DNA of 55,029 bases from Lachnospiraceae bacterium (GTDB taxonomy: Bacteria > Bacillota > Clostridia > Lachnospirales > Lachnospiraceae): contig JAHAYJ010000120.1 in the NCBI GenBank assembly GCA_018384375.1, forward strand, positions 1 through 55,029. The letters run 5' to 3'. This document shows, in pieces, positions 5,516 to 13,653 of the stretch. Positions within the stretch are counted from its first letter, which is position 1; the number at the start of each line of letters is the position of its first letter. The position numbers and the translations under genes were made by a program. Under the pieces are notes generated by a model. That model was not told the DNA's origin. It made no database searches and saw nothing but the letters and a program-made list of their open reading frames with translations.

Positions 5516-6421
5516 ATGGAAAACACAGTATATCTTTATGGACAGATTTTGGGAACACATTCCTTCTGGTTAAAGGATGGATTTCTGAAGCCTGATGAGT
5601 ATTCAGAAATCAGTGAAAAGTATTTTTTGCCGGGAGGGGAAACCGGAACTGCAGCAACTGTGCTGGCCTCTTTGGGTGTGCAGGTTAAGATGGACGGAAC
5701 CCATATTGGGACACAGGTTGCGGGAATGTTGAAGCAGTTTTATGCGGATAAGACGGTTGATCTGTCTTCGCTTACCTTTGATACAGGCTATGAAGGGCTT
5801 ATGGACTATGTGGTTATCGCCGATCTGGTACGTTCTCCGATGGGCTTTTTCCGGCAGCTGTATGCTTCGGGAATCAAACGTTGGAATGTCCCGAAGGAAG
5901 ATGATATAGAAGAGTGCTGTGTTGCGGCAATCGATCCTTATTTTCAGGAGGAAACGCAGAAGGCAGCAGAGCTGTGCGTAAAGTATGGAAAACCATTTGT
6001 AACCATTGACTGTAAGCATGATACTTATTTACACCGTCATTCGGCAATCAATATTGTTTCGAAGGAATGCACGGGAACAGATTATGCCGGTATGGATAAG
6101 GAAGAAATCTTTACACTTATGACAGAAAATACAGACGGGCTTGTCATTATTACTTCCGGAGAAAAAGATATGATATGGAGCCGGAAGGGCCAGCCGGTTC
6201 ATCACACAAAGCCGTTTCAGGTAGATGTACGCAGTACACTTGGTGCGGGAGATACCTTTAAGGCGGGATGTGTATATGGTCTGCTTCATGGTATGAAGGA
6301 CGAGGAAATTGTACGTTTTGCAAGCGCATGCTCTGCAGTGGCGATTTCAAGATTTCCATTACCCTTAAATCCACCTAAAAAAGAAGAGGTTAATCATTTA
6401 CTGGCGCCAGGGCTCCGGTGA
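5516..6421 (+). CDS. PfkB/ribokinase-family sugar kinase
   Basis: The 301-residue protein keeps the family's N-terminal GG motif (PGGETGTAATVLASLG, about residues 39-54) and the C-terminal signature LGAGDTFKAGC with the catalytic base Asp246 in the GAGD anion hole. It should phosphorylate a sugar or nucleoside with ATP in the cytoplasm, but the substrate is not evident. GGGAGG precedes the ATG. It is 20 nt downstream of the DUF1232 gene and could be the third gene of the Mn2+-controlled unit. Confidence 0.85.
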   Translation: MENTVYLYGQILGTHSFWLKDGFLKPDEYSEISEKYFLPGGETGTAATVLASLGVQVKMDGTHIGTQVAGMLKQFYADKTVDLSSLTFDTGYEGLMDYVVIADLVRSPMGFFRQLYASGIKRWNVPKEDDIEECCVAAIDPYFQEETQKAAELCVKYGKPFVTIDCKHDTYLHRHSAINIVSKECTGTDYAGMDKEEIFTLMTENTDGLVIITSGEKDMIWSRKGQPVHHTKPFQVDVRSTLGAGDTFKAGCVYGLLHGMKDEEIVRFASACSAVAISRFPLPLNPPKKEEVNHLLAPGLR

Positions 6422-6461
6422 TCAGACCATTAAGAAATGGAAGCGCTGACGCCATTTACCG

Positions 6462-6959
6462 TTAGGTGGTGCGCTTGATTTCGCCGCAGCCGATTTTGAC
6501 TCCGGAGTCTCCGGCGGGCTGTGAGGTGAAGTCATCGCGACTTAAGTGGATGACAACGGATTTTCCAATAATATCGTCTATCCGGAAGCGCTTGTCGTAG
6601 AAGGCAGACCAGGCATAGCCTTGATTACCGAGAAGGGGAGGCATATCGCCGGCGTGATCAGGATGTAGCTGTCCCGGACGGGCATAGTGGCTGCCGGTCT
6701 TGGAAAAGTCATCGGAACAATCCCCGAATTCATGGATATGCAGGGCATAGAAATTACTTGAGCCTCCTTCAGAAATGTTAGGAAGTCCGAAGACCTCTAC
6801 CTCCACCAAAACGCCGCCATAGTTTGTCTGATAAAATTTGGCAAGTCCGCTTAGCCGTGGATAGGCACTGCCGCCGTGGATCCAGGCAGCAGCCTGTGGG
6901 CGCTCATATTGAAGTAATTGAGAAAAAGTAATTTTGGGAGTAAGCTGATCGGTGTACAT
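6462..6959 (-). CDS. Cu/Zn superoxide dismutase family protein
   Basis: The 165-residue protein has the full ligand pattern of the Sod_Cu family: His74 and His76 (ALHIHEFGDC), His91 (TGSHY), His99, His102 and Asp105 (LHPDHAGDMP), and His138 (VVIHL). Cys81 and Cys158 match the structural disulphide pair. It should convert superoxide to peroxide and oxygen. No signal peptide or lipobox is visible, which is unusual because most bacterial members are exported. The gene lies 42 nt after the DUF47 gene and looks like the last gene of the phosphate-transport unit. A hairpin (AAGCGC/GCGCTT, 6441-6476) overlaps its stop codon. Confidence 0.88.
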   Translation of the reverse strand: MYTDQLTPKITFSQLLQYERPQAAAWIHGGSAYPRLSGLAKFYQTNYGGVLVEVEVFGLPNISEGGSSNFYALHIHEFGDCSDDFSKTGSHYARPGQLHPDHAGDMPPLLGNQGYAWSAFYDKRFRIDDIIGKSVVIHLSRDDFTSQPAGDSGVKIGCGEIKRTT

Positions 6960-7001
6960 AAAAGAACCTGCTTTTTTAGATTATTTTATGCGGATTGCGA
7001 T

Positions 7002-7625
7002 TTACGTGTTCTTCATTACAATTGTTTCCACACAGTCTCCGACATGCTCGCAGGCGTCTGCACATTTTTCCAGATGATCATAAATTTCTCTCCAAAATAG
7101 GATAGTGAGAACATTGAAGGTGTAATTTTTGATGTCATGTGTTGCTTTTAGATATAGGTGATCACAGTTTTCCTCCAGATGGTTCAGCGCTACGATCATC
7201 TCATGCAATTTTTGTGGCCTTTTGAAATTATTCAGCTCGATCAGAAGATTTCTCATCAGATTACAGCAAACTACAATCTGTCTTGAAAATTCGATAGCTT
7301 CCTGAGTCACCACTTCAATGCGGTCAACGTAAAATCTTTGGAGTACTTCTTCAATACAGTCTGCAACCTCGTCAATATTCTGGCTGATTTCAGCAAGATC
7401 CTCCCGGTCAATGGGTGTGACAAATGCCTTAGCCAGAGCGGAAGACATTTGATGCTTGATTGCATCGGCTTCATGCTCATAGGCGTGCATTTTTTGAAGC
7501 ATCGTCTCTATTTCCCGGTGGTCATAATGTGTTAAACATGTTTCCAGGTATTTGGCCGCATTACAGCAACATTCTGCTGCAGAGACAAAATTTTCAAAAT
7601 AAAAACGGTCTGGTTTACTTGCCAT
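7002..7625 (-). CDS. DUF47 (PhoU-like) accessory protein of the Pit transporter
   Basis: The 207-residue protein is almost wholly helical and holds two PhoU-like halves with acidic motifs such as EHEADAIKHQM, DEVADCIEEV and HLEKCADACEHVGD. Members of this family (TIGR00153/DUF47) are usually encoded beside Pit phosphate transporters and are thought to modulate them. It begins 13 nt after the transporter's stop, with AAAGGAA upstream. A soluble cytoplasmic location is expected. Confidence 0.9.
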   Translation of the reverse strand: MASKPDRFYFENFVSAAECCCNAAKYLETCLTHYDHREIETMLQKMHAYEHEADAIKHQMSSALAKAFVTPIDREDLAEISQNIDEVADCIEEVLQRFYVDRIEVVTQEAIEFSRQIVVCCNLMRNLLIELNNFKRPQKLHEMIVALNHLEENCDHLYLKATHDIKNYTFNVLTILFWREIYDHLEKCADACEHVGDCVETIVMKNT

Positions 7626-7638
7626 AGCAGTTCCTTTC

Positions 7639-8691
7639 TTAAAAAACAGAGATAAAAATTTTGGTCATAATATATCCGATTAAGCCACAGCCGGGAAAGG
7701 TAAGGATCCAGGCGGAGACCATTTCTTTCACAACAGAGAAATTAATGGCAGAAATTCTTCTGACTGCACAGGCGCCCATGATAGAGGTTGTCTTTGCGTG
7801 GGTGGTGGAAACCGGGATGCCAAACACAGAACTGAAAAGAAGAGCAACAGATGCTGCAATATCTGCCGAAAACCCTTGGTATTTTTCCAGCTTTACCATA
7901 TCCATACCTACGGATTTAATGATCTTTTTACCACCGATGGAGGTGCCAAGTCCCATGACCGCGGAGCACAATAGCATGAGCCATACCGGCATTTGAACGG
8001 AAACATTTGTGTTCTTTCCGTTTACCAAAAGCACACATAGCAGAATGACACCCATAAATTTCTGGCCGTCCTGTGCGCCATGCATGAAACTCATGGATGC
8101 GGCACCGAATATCTGTGCAGCACGAAAAAAGCCTTCTGTTTTGTAGCGCTCAGTGTTCTTAAATAAGGTGATTACCAGCTTACAGACCACCCATCCAAGG
8201 GAAAAACCTAAAAAAACGGAGATTACCATACCGTAAAGAACCTTAACCCATTCATTGCCGTTTACCCCTTCCAAACCACCGTGTAGCGCAATTGCGCCTC
8301 CGGTCAGACCTGCAATCAGAGCATGGCTTTCGCTGGTGGGAATGCCAAAAAGCCATGCAAGCGTAGCCCATACCACAATTGCAAATAATGCGGCGCTGAG
8401 CGCAACAATTGCTTCGTGGGAGTCAGAACCGAAATCTACCATTTTGGTAATTGTCTCTGCAACTGTGGCATTAATCATGCTCATGAGAAAAACACCAAGA
8501 AAATTGAAGAGTGCTGCCATCCAAATGGCACTTCTTGCTGACATACATCGTGTGACCACACAGGTTGCAATTGCATTAGGAGCATCTGTCCAGCCGTTAA
8601 CCAGTATGACACCTAAGGTAAGAATGACCGCTGCCATTAACAGCGGAGTTTCCGTCACCTGATTCCAAAAGTGTACAAAAGACAAATCCAT
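7639..8691 (-). CDS. pit: Low-affinity inorganic phosphate transporter, PiT family
   Basis: The 350-residue membrane protein carries the duplicated PiT signature: NGWTDAPNAIATCV in the N-terminal half and SFMHGAQDGQKFMGV in the C-terminal half, plus GIPTSESHAL and GIPVSTTHAKT. It imports phosphate, usually as a metal-phosphate complex with protons. The start at 8691 is chosen because GGAGGAAAAA precedes it; an earlier in-frame ATG would add 29 untypical residues. First gene of a minus-strand unit with DUF47 and the superoxide dismutase. Confidence 0.94.
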   Translation of the reverse strand: MDLSFVHFWNQVTETPLLMAAVILTLGVILVNGWTDAPNAIATCVVTRCMSARSAIWMAALFNFLGVFLMSMINATVAETITKMVDFGSDSHEAIVALSAALFAIVVWATLAWLFGIPTSESHALIAGLTGGAIALHGGLEGVNGNEWVKVLYGMVISVFLGFSLGWVVCKLVITLFKNTERYKTEGFFRAAQIFGAASMSFMHGAQDGQKFMGVILLCVLLVNGKNTNVSVQMPVWLMLLCSAVMGLGTSIGGKKIIKSVGMDMVKLEKYQGFSADIAASVALLFSSVFGIPVSTTHAKTTSIMGACAVRRISAINFSVVKEMVSAWILTFPGCGLIGYIMTKIFISVF

Positions 8692-8778
8692 TTTTTCCTC
8701 CGTAGTTAGAAAGATACTATATGAGAAATAATTCGTTTGTGATAAAATAATCGTAGCATCTGGGACAGGGAAGCACAC

Positions 8779-8794
8779 GTTAAGAAAAAGTTAA
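8779..8794 (-). promoter_or_regulatory. Possible PhoP-type direct repeat upstream of pit
   Basis: Read on the minus strand, two TTAAC half-sites lie 11 nt apart (8794-8790 and 8783-8779), the spacing of PhoB/PhoP boxes, about 90 nt upstream of the phosphate transporter start. Only two half-sites are visible and no convincing -10 follows at the right distance, so this is tentative. Confidence 0.25.
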
Positions 8795-8826
8795 AAATAG
8801 AAAATAAGTGACGAGGAGATAACACG

Positions 8827-9699
8827 ATGAAGTCAAAGGTTTATTTTTCAAGCACGATCACACCGGAAAAGATCCTGGAGCTTTATAAGGCAGTAGGGAA
8901 AGAGCTTCCGGGGAAAATTGGAATTAAGGTTCACTCGGGGGAAACAGGAAATCAGAACTTTTTAAGACCGGAATTCTGGAAGTCACTCATTGACTATGTG
9001 GGCGGAACGGTGGTTGAATGCAATACAGCTTATGAGGGAACACGCAATACTACCGAGAAGCATAAAAAGACGATACAGGAGCATGGCTGGGACAGTTATT
9101 TTCCAGTTGACATTATGGACAGCGAAGGTCCGGATATGGTGCTTTCGATTGAAAATGGTAAGCGCATTACAAAAAACTATGTAGGCAGACATTTAGCGGA
9201 CTATGATTCCCTTCTGGTTTTGTCTCACTTTAAGGGACATCCCATGGGCGGCTATGGCGGAGCTTTAAAGCAGCTGTCAATCGGTGTGGCATCTTCTTTT
9301 GGGAAGGCTTATATTCATGGAGCAGGTGTTCCGGAGGAAATCTGGACAGCGGATCATGATTCCTTTCTGGAGGCGATGGCAGATGCAGCAGCTTCGGTTG
9401 TTTCCTACTTTAAAGGGAATGCCGTGTATATCAATGTGATGAAGAATATGTCTGTGGATTGCGATTGCTGTGCAGTTGCAGAGGATCCCTGTATGAAGGA
9501 TATCGGAATTCTGGCTTCTCTTGATCCGATCGCAATTGATCAGGCGTGTCTTGATCTGGTCTATGCGGCTACAGATGACCCGGGACAGGCACATCTTCTT
9601 AAGAGAATTGAAAGCCGGAATGGTGTACATACTATAGAAGCATCTGCCGAGATGAACTTCGGCTCCAGGGAATATGAATTGATAGTGCTTGATAAATAG
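8827..9699 (+). CDS. DUF362 domain protein, putative Fe-S-associated
   Basis: The 290-residue protein matches the DUF362 family: SHFKGHPMGGYGGALKQLSI in the middle and a cysteine-rich segment (DCDCCAVAEDPC, about residues 214-225) followed by GILASLDPIAIDQACLDLV. The family is uncharacterised, although the cysteines suggest a metal or Fe-S site. No signal peptide is seen. GAGGAGA precedes the ATG. It leads a tight unit with the YnzC-like, AAA ATPase and WYL genes. Confidence 0.85.
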   Translation: MKSKVYFSSTITPEKILELYKAVGKELPGKIGIKVHSGETGNQNFLRPEFWKSLIDYVGGTVVECNTAYEGTRNTTEKHKKTIQEHGWDSYFPVDIMDSEGPDMVLSIENGKRITKNYVGRHLADYDSLLVLSHFKGHPMGGYGGALKQLSIGVASSFGKAYIHGAGVPEEIWTADHDSFLEAMADAAASVVSYFKGNAVYINVMKNMSVDCDCCAVAEDPCMKDIGILASLDPIAIDQACLDLVYAATDDPGQAHLLKRIESRNGVHTIEASAEMNFGSREYELIVLDK

Positions 9700-9711
9700 A
9701 AGGGTAAATTT

Positions 9712-9918
9712 ATGACAATGGATGAAACGATCAAGAGAATCAATGAGTTATACCATAAGTCCCAAAAGGAAGGATTGACGGAGGAGGAAAAAGCAGAGCA
9801 GAAGGTGCTTCGCCAGAAATATGTGGAGAGCGTGAGAAATAACCTTCGCGGACAGTTGGAAAATATGAGTATCGAAAGGCCTGACGGAACGATTGAGAAG
9901 GTTAAGAAGGTAAAATAA
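9712..9918 (+). CDS. YnzC/DUF896 family small protein
   Basis: The 68-residue helical protein has the conserved core INELYHKSQKEGLTEEEKAE, then QKVLRQKYVESVRNNLRGQL, diagnostic of the DUF896 (UPF0291) family of Firmicutes. The function is not settled. It ends directly where the ATPase begins (stop at 9916-9918, ATG at 9919), so the two are coupled. Confidence 0.9.
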   Translation: MTMDETIKRINELYHKSQKEGLTEEEKAEQKVLRQKYVESVRNNLRGQLENMSIERPDGTIEKVKKVK

Positions 9919-10776
9919 ATGATATACTTATCATGGTTTTCATTCCCCGATATAGAGAGGGAATACAGCTTTACAATGGGATTGAAAAGAACCTGTTACG
10001 ATACCTTCTATCCCTTTCAGGTTCTTTCTAAGCATGGACTTGTGCGGCTTGATTTTGAACCAATTACCATTCTTTACGGAGGAAATGGCTCAGGTAAGAC
10101 AACGGCGCTGAATGTGATCGGAGAGAAGTTGCGTCTTTCCAGGGATACCCTTTATAACAGGACAAACTTTTTCGAAGATTATACAGATATGTGTGATTAT
10201 GAGCTGGAGCTTTCAGTACCGGAGGACAGCCGGATCATTACCAGTGATGATGTTTTTGACTTTATACTTAATTTGAGGAGTATCAATGACGGGATTAATG
10301 AAAAGAGGGAGGATCTGTTCCAGGAATATCTGGATTCTAAGTACTCCACCTTTCAGATGAGGTCTTTGGATGATTATGAGAAATTAAAAAAGGTGAGTAT
10401 GGCAAAGCGTCAGACACAGTCCAGGTACATCAGAAACAATCTCATGGATAATGTTCGCGAACATTCTAACGGAGAGAGTGCTTTCTTATATTTCTCGGAT
10501 AAGATAAAGGAAAACGGCCTTTATCTTTTGGATGAGCCGGAGAACAGCCTCTCACCGGAAAAGCAGCAGGAGCTCTTGCGGTTCATTGAGGATTCAACAC
10601 GCTTTTTCGGTTGTCAGTTTATCATCGCAACCCATTCCCCGTTTTTACTTTCTATGCGGGGTGCAAAGATTTATGATATGGATGAGGAACCTGTAGATGT
10701 GAAGCGGTGGACGGAGCTGGCCAATGTGCGAGCATATTATGATTTTTTCAAAAAGCATGAAAGGGAATTTGAATAG
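9919..10776 (+). CDS. AAA-family ATPase with ABC-type ATPase motifs
   Basis: The 285-residue protein has Walker A GGNGSGKTT (about residues 54-62), a signature-like NGESAFLYF, Walker B LYLLDEPEN with Asp205 and Glu206, and the H-loop THSP with His239. This is the plan of SMC/RecF/ABC-like soluble ATPases with no membrane domain (AAA_21-like). Partner and role are not visible. Unlike defence ATPases such as OLD or Septu, no nuclease gene adjoins it. Its stop abuts the ATG of the WYL regulator. Confidence 0.85.
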   Translation: MIYLSWFSFPDIEREYSFTMGLKRTCYDTFYPFQVLSKHGLVRLDFEPITILYGGNGSGKTTALNVIGEKLRLSRDTLYNRTNFFEDYTDMCDYELELSVPEDSRIITSDDVFDFILNLRSINDGINEKREDLFQEYLDSKYSTFQMRSLDDYEKLKKVSMAKRQTQSRYIRNNLMDNVREHSNGESAFLYFSDKIKENGLYLLDEPENSLSPEKQQELLRFIEDSTRFFGCQFIIATHSPFLLSMRGAKIYDMDEEPVDVKRWTELANVRAYYDFFKKHEREFE

Positions 10777-11682
10777 ATGTCAGAGAGTCGATTGTTTCAA
10801 ATTTTATATTATCTGCTTGGCAGGGGACAGGCAACGGCTTCGGAGCTGGCAGAGAAATTTGAGGTATCGACCAGAACGATTTACCGGGACATTGACAAGC
10901 TGAGCAGTGCCGGAATTCCGGTATATACGACGACAGGGCATGGCGGCGGGGTTCAGCTCGTTGAGAACTTTGTGTTGAAGCAGGCGCTGCTGTCGAAGGA
11001 GGATATGCAAAATATTCTGATAGGTGTGCAGAGCCTGTCAGCGGCTTGTCTTCCTGAGGCAGATGCAGTGATTGCCAAATTGCAGGCAATTTTTCAAATG
11101 CAGACTTCAAACTGGATCGAGGTTGATTATTCCCGTTGGGGATGCCGTGCGGAAAAAGAGAAGAGCTCTTTTGAACTACTAAAAAAGGCGATACAGGATA
11201 GATACCAGATTCAGTTTCAGTACTATAATTCCACAGGGGAATTTAGTGAAAGAAGATGCCATCCTCTCAAGCTTATTTACAAGGACAAGGCCTGGTATTT
11301 ATCTGCTTTCTGTCTTAAAAGAAAGGATATACGCCTATTTCGTATTTCCCGGATGAGAAAACTGGAGCTGACAGGTCAGCATTTTGAAGAGGTTCCGGAA
11401 GTAAGACCATCTTTTTCCTCTCAATCTTCGGAAGACCATCTCATAGTGATGAATTTAAGCTTTTCTAAGGAGGTGGCATATCGGGTATATGACAGCTTCG
11501 ATGAGGAGGTGATAACCCATTCAGATGAAAGGCTGATTGTTAAAGTGGCAATGCCGGAGGATGAATGGCTGTATGGATTCCTTATGTCTTTTGGCGATAA
11601 GCTTACGGTTCTGGATCCATCATATTTAAAAGAGGAACTTAAGAAAAGATTCAAGGTGGCTTTGAAACATTTGGAAGGATAA
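10777..11682 (+). CDS. WYL-domain transcriptional regulator (YafY type)
   Basis: The 301-residue protein has an N-terminal winged helix (LAEKFEVSTRTIYRDIDKLS, about residues 24-43) followed by a WYL domain (about 140-210; KDKAWYLSAFC and RLFRISRMRKLELT) and a C-terminal WCX-like extension. Such proteins are DNA-binding regulators that sense nucleic acids or small ligands. The gene begins directly after the ATPase stop, so both are made from one message. The target is unknown; autoregulation of this unit is a reasonable guess. Confidence 0.9.
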   Translation: MSESRLFQILYYLLGRGQATASELAEKFEVSTRTIYRDIDKLSSAGIPVYTTTGHGGGVQLVENFVLKQALLSKEDMQNILIGVQSLSAACLPEADAVIAKLQAIFQMQTSNWIEVDYSRWGCRAEKEKSSFELLKKAIQDRYQIQFQYYNSTGEFSERRCHPLKLIYKDKAWYLSAFCLKRKDIRLFRISRMRKLELTGQHFEEVPEVRPSFSSQSSEDHLIVMNLSFSKEVAYRVYDSFDEEVITHSDERLIVKVAMPEDEWLYGFLMSFGDKLTVLDPSYLKEELKKRFKVALKHLEG

Positions 11683-11747
11683 AAAGATTGAGGAGAAGCT
11701 GTGGAAATCAGGTATTAAGTGAAGCGGGGTATGAGGTAGTGAAGTAG

Positions 11748-12704
11748 ATGAATAATATAACAAAAAACAGGCAAAGTAAAGAACAATTACATAAAATTAT
11801 TGAGAAAGTTTTTCAAGGAAAAGTAACACTTACCGACTACAGGGAATTGACAGATGGATTTTGCAATGTAGCCTATGACCTGGTTTTGTCAGACGGAAGA
11901 CAGGCAATTTTAAAGATTGCACCGCCGACGGGGGTGCAGATGATGTCCTGTGAGGCAGAACTGATGAAAACGGAAGTCTTTGCCATGAGACTTGCGGCAG
12001 AGCATCAAATTCCGGGAGTGGCCAGGATTTATGCTTATGATGACAGCAGAGAGCTATGTACCGGTGAGTACTTTATTATGGAGAAGCTTGCGGGGCAGGG
12101 CTGTCATGTGGCAAAACAGGACATGACAGATGAGCAGCGTGCGGAGATTGACTTTAAGGTAGGACAGCTTCTGCATAAGATCCATCAGATCAAAGGAAAA
12201 ACTTTTGGACACCTTTGTGTGAAAGAATTGCAGAAACCGGTATGGTTTGATGCTTTTTATTCCATGGTGGAAGGAGTTATTGGGGATGGCGTTCGTGCCG
12301 GAATTGAGATAGGTGTTGACTATGATGAAATACTGGCGCTTCTCAAGAAGCATAAAGAAGCTTTCCTTGAAGTGAAGGAGCCGGAACTGGTTCATTTTGA
12401 TTCGTGGGATGGTAATATTTTTGTAAAAGATGGAGAAATTGTGGGGCTGATTGACTGGGAGAGGGCCCTCTGGGCAGAAGGATTAATGGAGGATCGATTC
12501 CGGTTTCACAGTGTGACAGATGCATTTAGGAGGGGATATGGGTTGGAAACCCTGACAGAAAGCCAACAGCTCCGTAGCAGATGGTATGATATATATCTCT
12601 ATCTGATCATGATGTTTGAGGGAACTTACAGACAATATGAGACAGATGAGCAGTATCGATGGGTACATGAACTTTTCATGAAGGTATGGAAACAGCTGAA
12701 ATAG
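11748..12704 (+). CDS. Aminoglycoside phosphotransferase-like kinase (APH family)
   Basis: The 318-residue protein keeps the kinase core of the APH family: an N-lobe with ILKIAPP supplying the ATP-binding lysine, the catalytic loop LVHFDSWDGNIFV (usual form HGDLHPGN) with Asp and Asn, and the metal-binding Asp in GLIDWERA. It should transfer phosphate from ATP to a small molecule. The family includes resistance enzymes and housekeeping kinases, and nothing here shows resistance. Its own ribosome site is weak (GAGGTAG). The gene is followed at once by the ZTP-controlled purine unit, which has its own promoter. Confidence 0.82.
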   Translation: MNNITKNRQSKEQLHKIIEKVFQGKVTLTDYRELTDGFCNVAYDLVLSDGRQAILKIAPPTGVQMMSCEAELMKTEVFAMRLAAEHQIPGVARIYAYDDSRELCTGEYFIMEKLAGQGCHVAKQDMTDEQRAEIDFKVGQLLHKIHQIKGKTFGHLCVKELQKPVWFDAFYSMVEGVIGDGVRAGIEIGVDYDEILALLKKHKEAFLEVKEPELVHFDSWDGNIFVKDGEIVGLIDWERALWAEGLMEDRFRFHSVTDAFRRGYGLETLTESQQLRSRWYDIYLYLIMMFEGTYRQYETDEQYRWVHELFMKVWKQLK

Positions 12705-12707
12705 AGA

Positions 12708-12737
12708 TTGACATTCTCTTAAAGATTCCCTTATTAT
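12708..12737 (+). promoter_or_regulatory. Promoter of the purine unit
   Basis: TTGACA (12708-12713) and TATTAT (12732-12737) are 18 nt apart. They lie just after the kinase stop codon and immediately ahead of the riboswitch aptamer. Confidence 0.65.
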
Positions 12738-12744
12738 AGTAACA

Positions 12745-12860
12745 GATACACAACTGACGGAAGCAGGTATTGCCTGTGTAGGAAAACCTACAGGGAGTGT
12801 ATCGTTCATAAAGAGCCGACCGTCTGGGCAGCATAGTAAAAGTGCGCCCAGGCGTTTTTG
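12745..12860 (+). promoter_or_regulatory. ZTP (pfl) riboswitch with terminator
   Basis: P1 pairs GATACAC (12745-12751) with GTGTATC (12797-12803). The downstream segment AGCCGACCGTCTGGGC (12814-12829) is the highly conserved 3' half of the pfl motif. Part of it, CGTCTGGGC (12821-12829), also forms the terminator stem with GCCCAGGCG (12846-12854), followed by TTTTT. ZTP/ZMP binding should favour the aptamer and allow read-through when one-carbon (10-formyl-THF) supply is short. The two enzymes downstream consume exactly this ligand's precursor. Confidence 0.92.
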
Positions 12861-12892
12861 TATCAAGAACTATGGAAATGGAGGAAAAGGAA

Positions 12893-13606
12893 ATGAAAAT
12901 GTTGTCTTTGGAACAGGAACTCAAGGAAAATGCTTATCCCGGGAGAGGAATTGTGATTGGCAGATCTGCAGATGGGAAAAAGGCTGTAACTGCTTATTTT
13001 ATCATGGGAAGAAGCTCCAACAGCCGTAATCGTATTTTTGTAGTGGAGGGCGAGGGCATCAGAACAGAAGCATTTGATCCTTCCAAGCTGGAGGATCCCA
13101 GCTTGATCATCTATGCACCGGTGAGAGTCTTGGGAAATAAGACGATTGTCACAAACGGTGATCAGACCGATACCATCTACGAGGGAATGGATAAACAGCT
13201 TACCTTTGAACAGTCATTACGGTGCAGAGAGTTTGAACCCGATGCTCCTAACTATACACCTCGCATTTCCGGTATCATGCATGTGGAGGGCGGTAATTAC
13301 AATTATGCTATGTCTATTTTGAAGAGCAATAACGGAAATCCGGACAGCTGCCACAGATATACTTTTGCATATGAGAATCCGGTTGCGGGAGAAGGGCATT
13401 TCATTCATACCTATATGCATGACGGCAATCCGCTTCCCAGCTTTGAAGGTGAGCCAAAGCTTGTGGAAATTGAAGGAGACATTGATACTTTTGCAGGTAA
13501 GGTATGGGATAGCTTGAATGAGGAAAATAAGGTTTCTTTATTTGTGCGCTTTATCAATATCGAAACGGGCACCTATGAGACGCGTATCATAAATAAAAAT
13601 CATTGA
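12893..13606 (+). CDS. purO: IMP cyclohydrolase, archaeal PurO type
   Basis: The 237-residue protein matches the PurO family (IMP_cyclohyd): YPGRGIVIGRSADGKKAVTA at the N-terminus, TNGDQTDTIYEGM, and the HRYTF/GEGHFIHTYMHDG region. It closes the ring of FAICAR to give IMP, the last step of purine synthesis. Most bacteria instead use the N-terminal domain of bifunctional PurH, which is missing next door. The start at 12893 is set by GGAGG 8 nt upstream; two earlier ATGs would shorten the spacing. Controlled by the ZTP riboswitch. Confidence 0.9.
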   Translation: MKMLSLEQELKENAYPGRGIVIGRSADGKKAVTAYFIMGRSSNSRNRIFVVEGEGIRTEAFDPSKLEDPSLIIYAPVRVLGNKTIVTNGDQTDTIYEGMDKQLTFEQSLRCREFEPDAPNYTPRISGIMHVEGGNYNYAMSILKSNNGNPDSCHRYTFAYENPVAGEGHFIHTYMHDGNPLPSFEGEPKLVEIEGDIDTFAGKVWDSLNEENKVSLFVRFINIETGTYETRIINKNH

Positions 13607-13653
13607 TAAGAACTAAGCAAAAATAATTAATGGATCAGCATATGGAGGATATC

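Noticed and set aside
11748-12704. Antibiotic resistance gene
   Set aside because: The APH fold is shared by many housekeeping kinases, and no residue pattern here identifies an aminoglycoside site.
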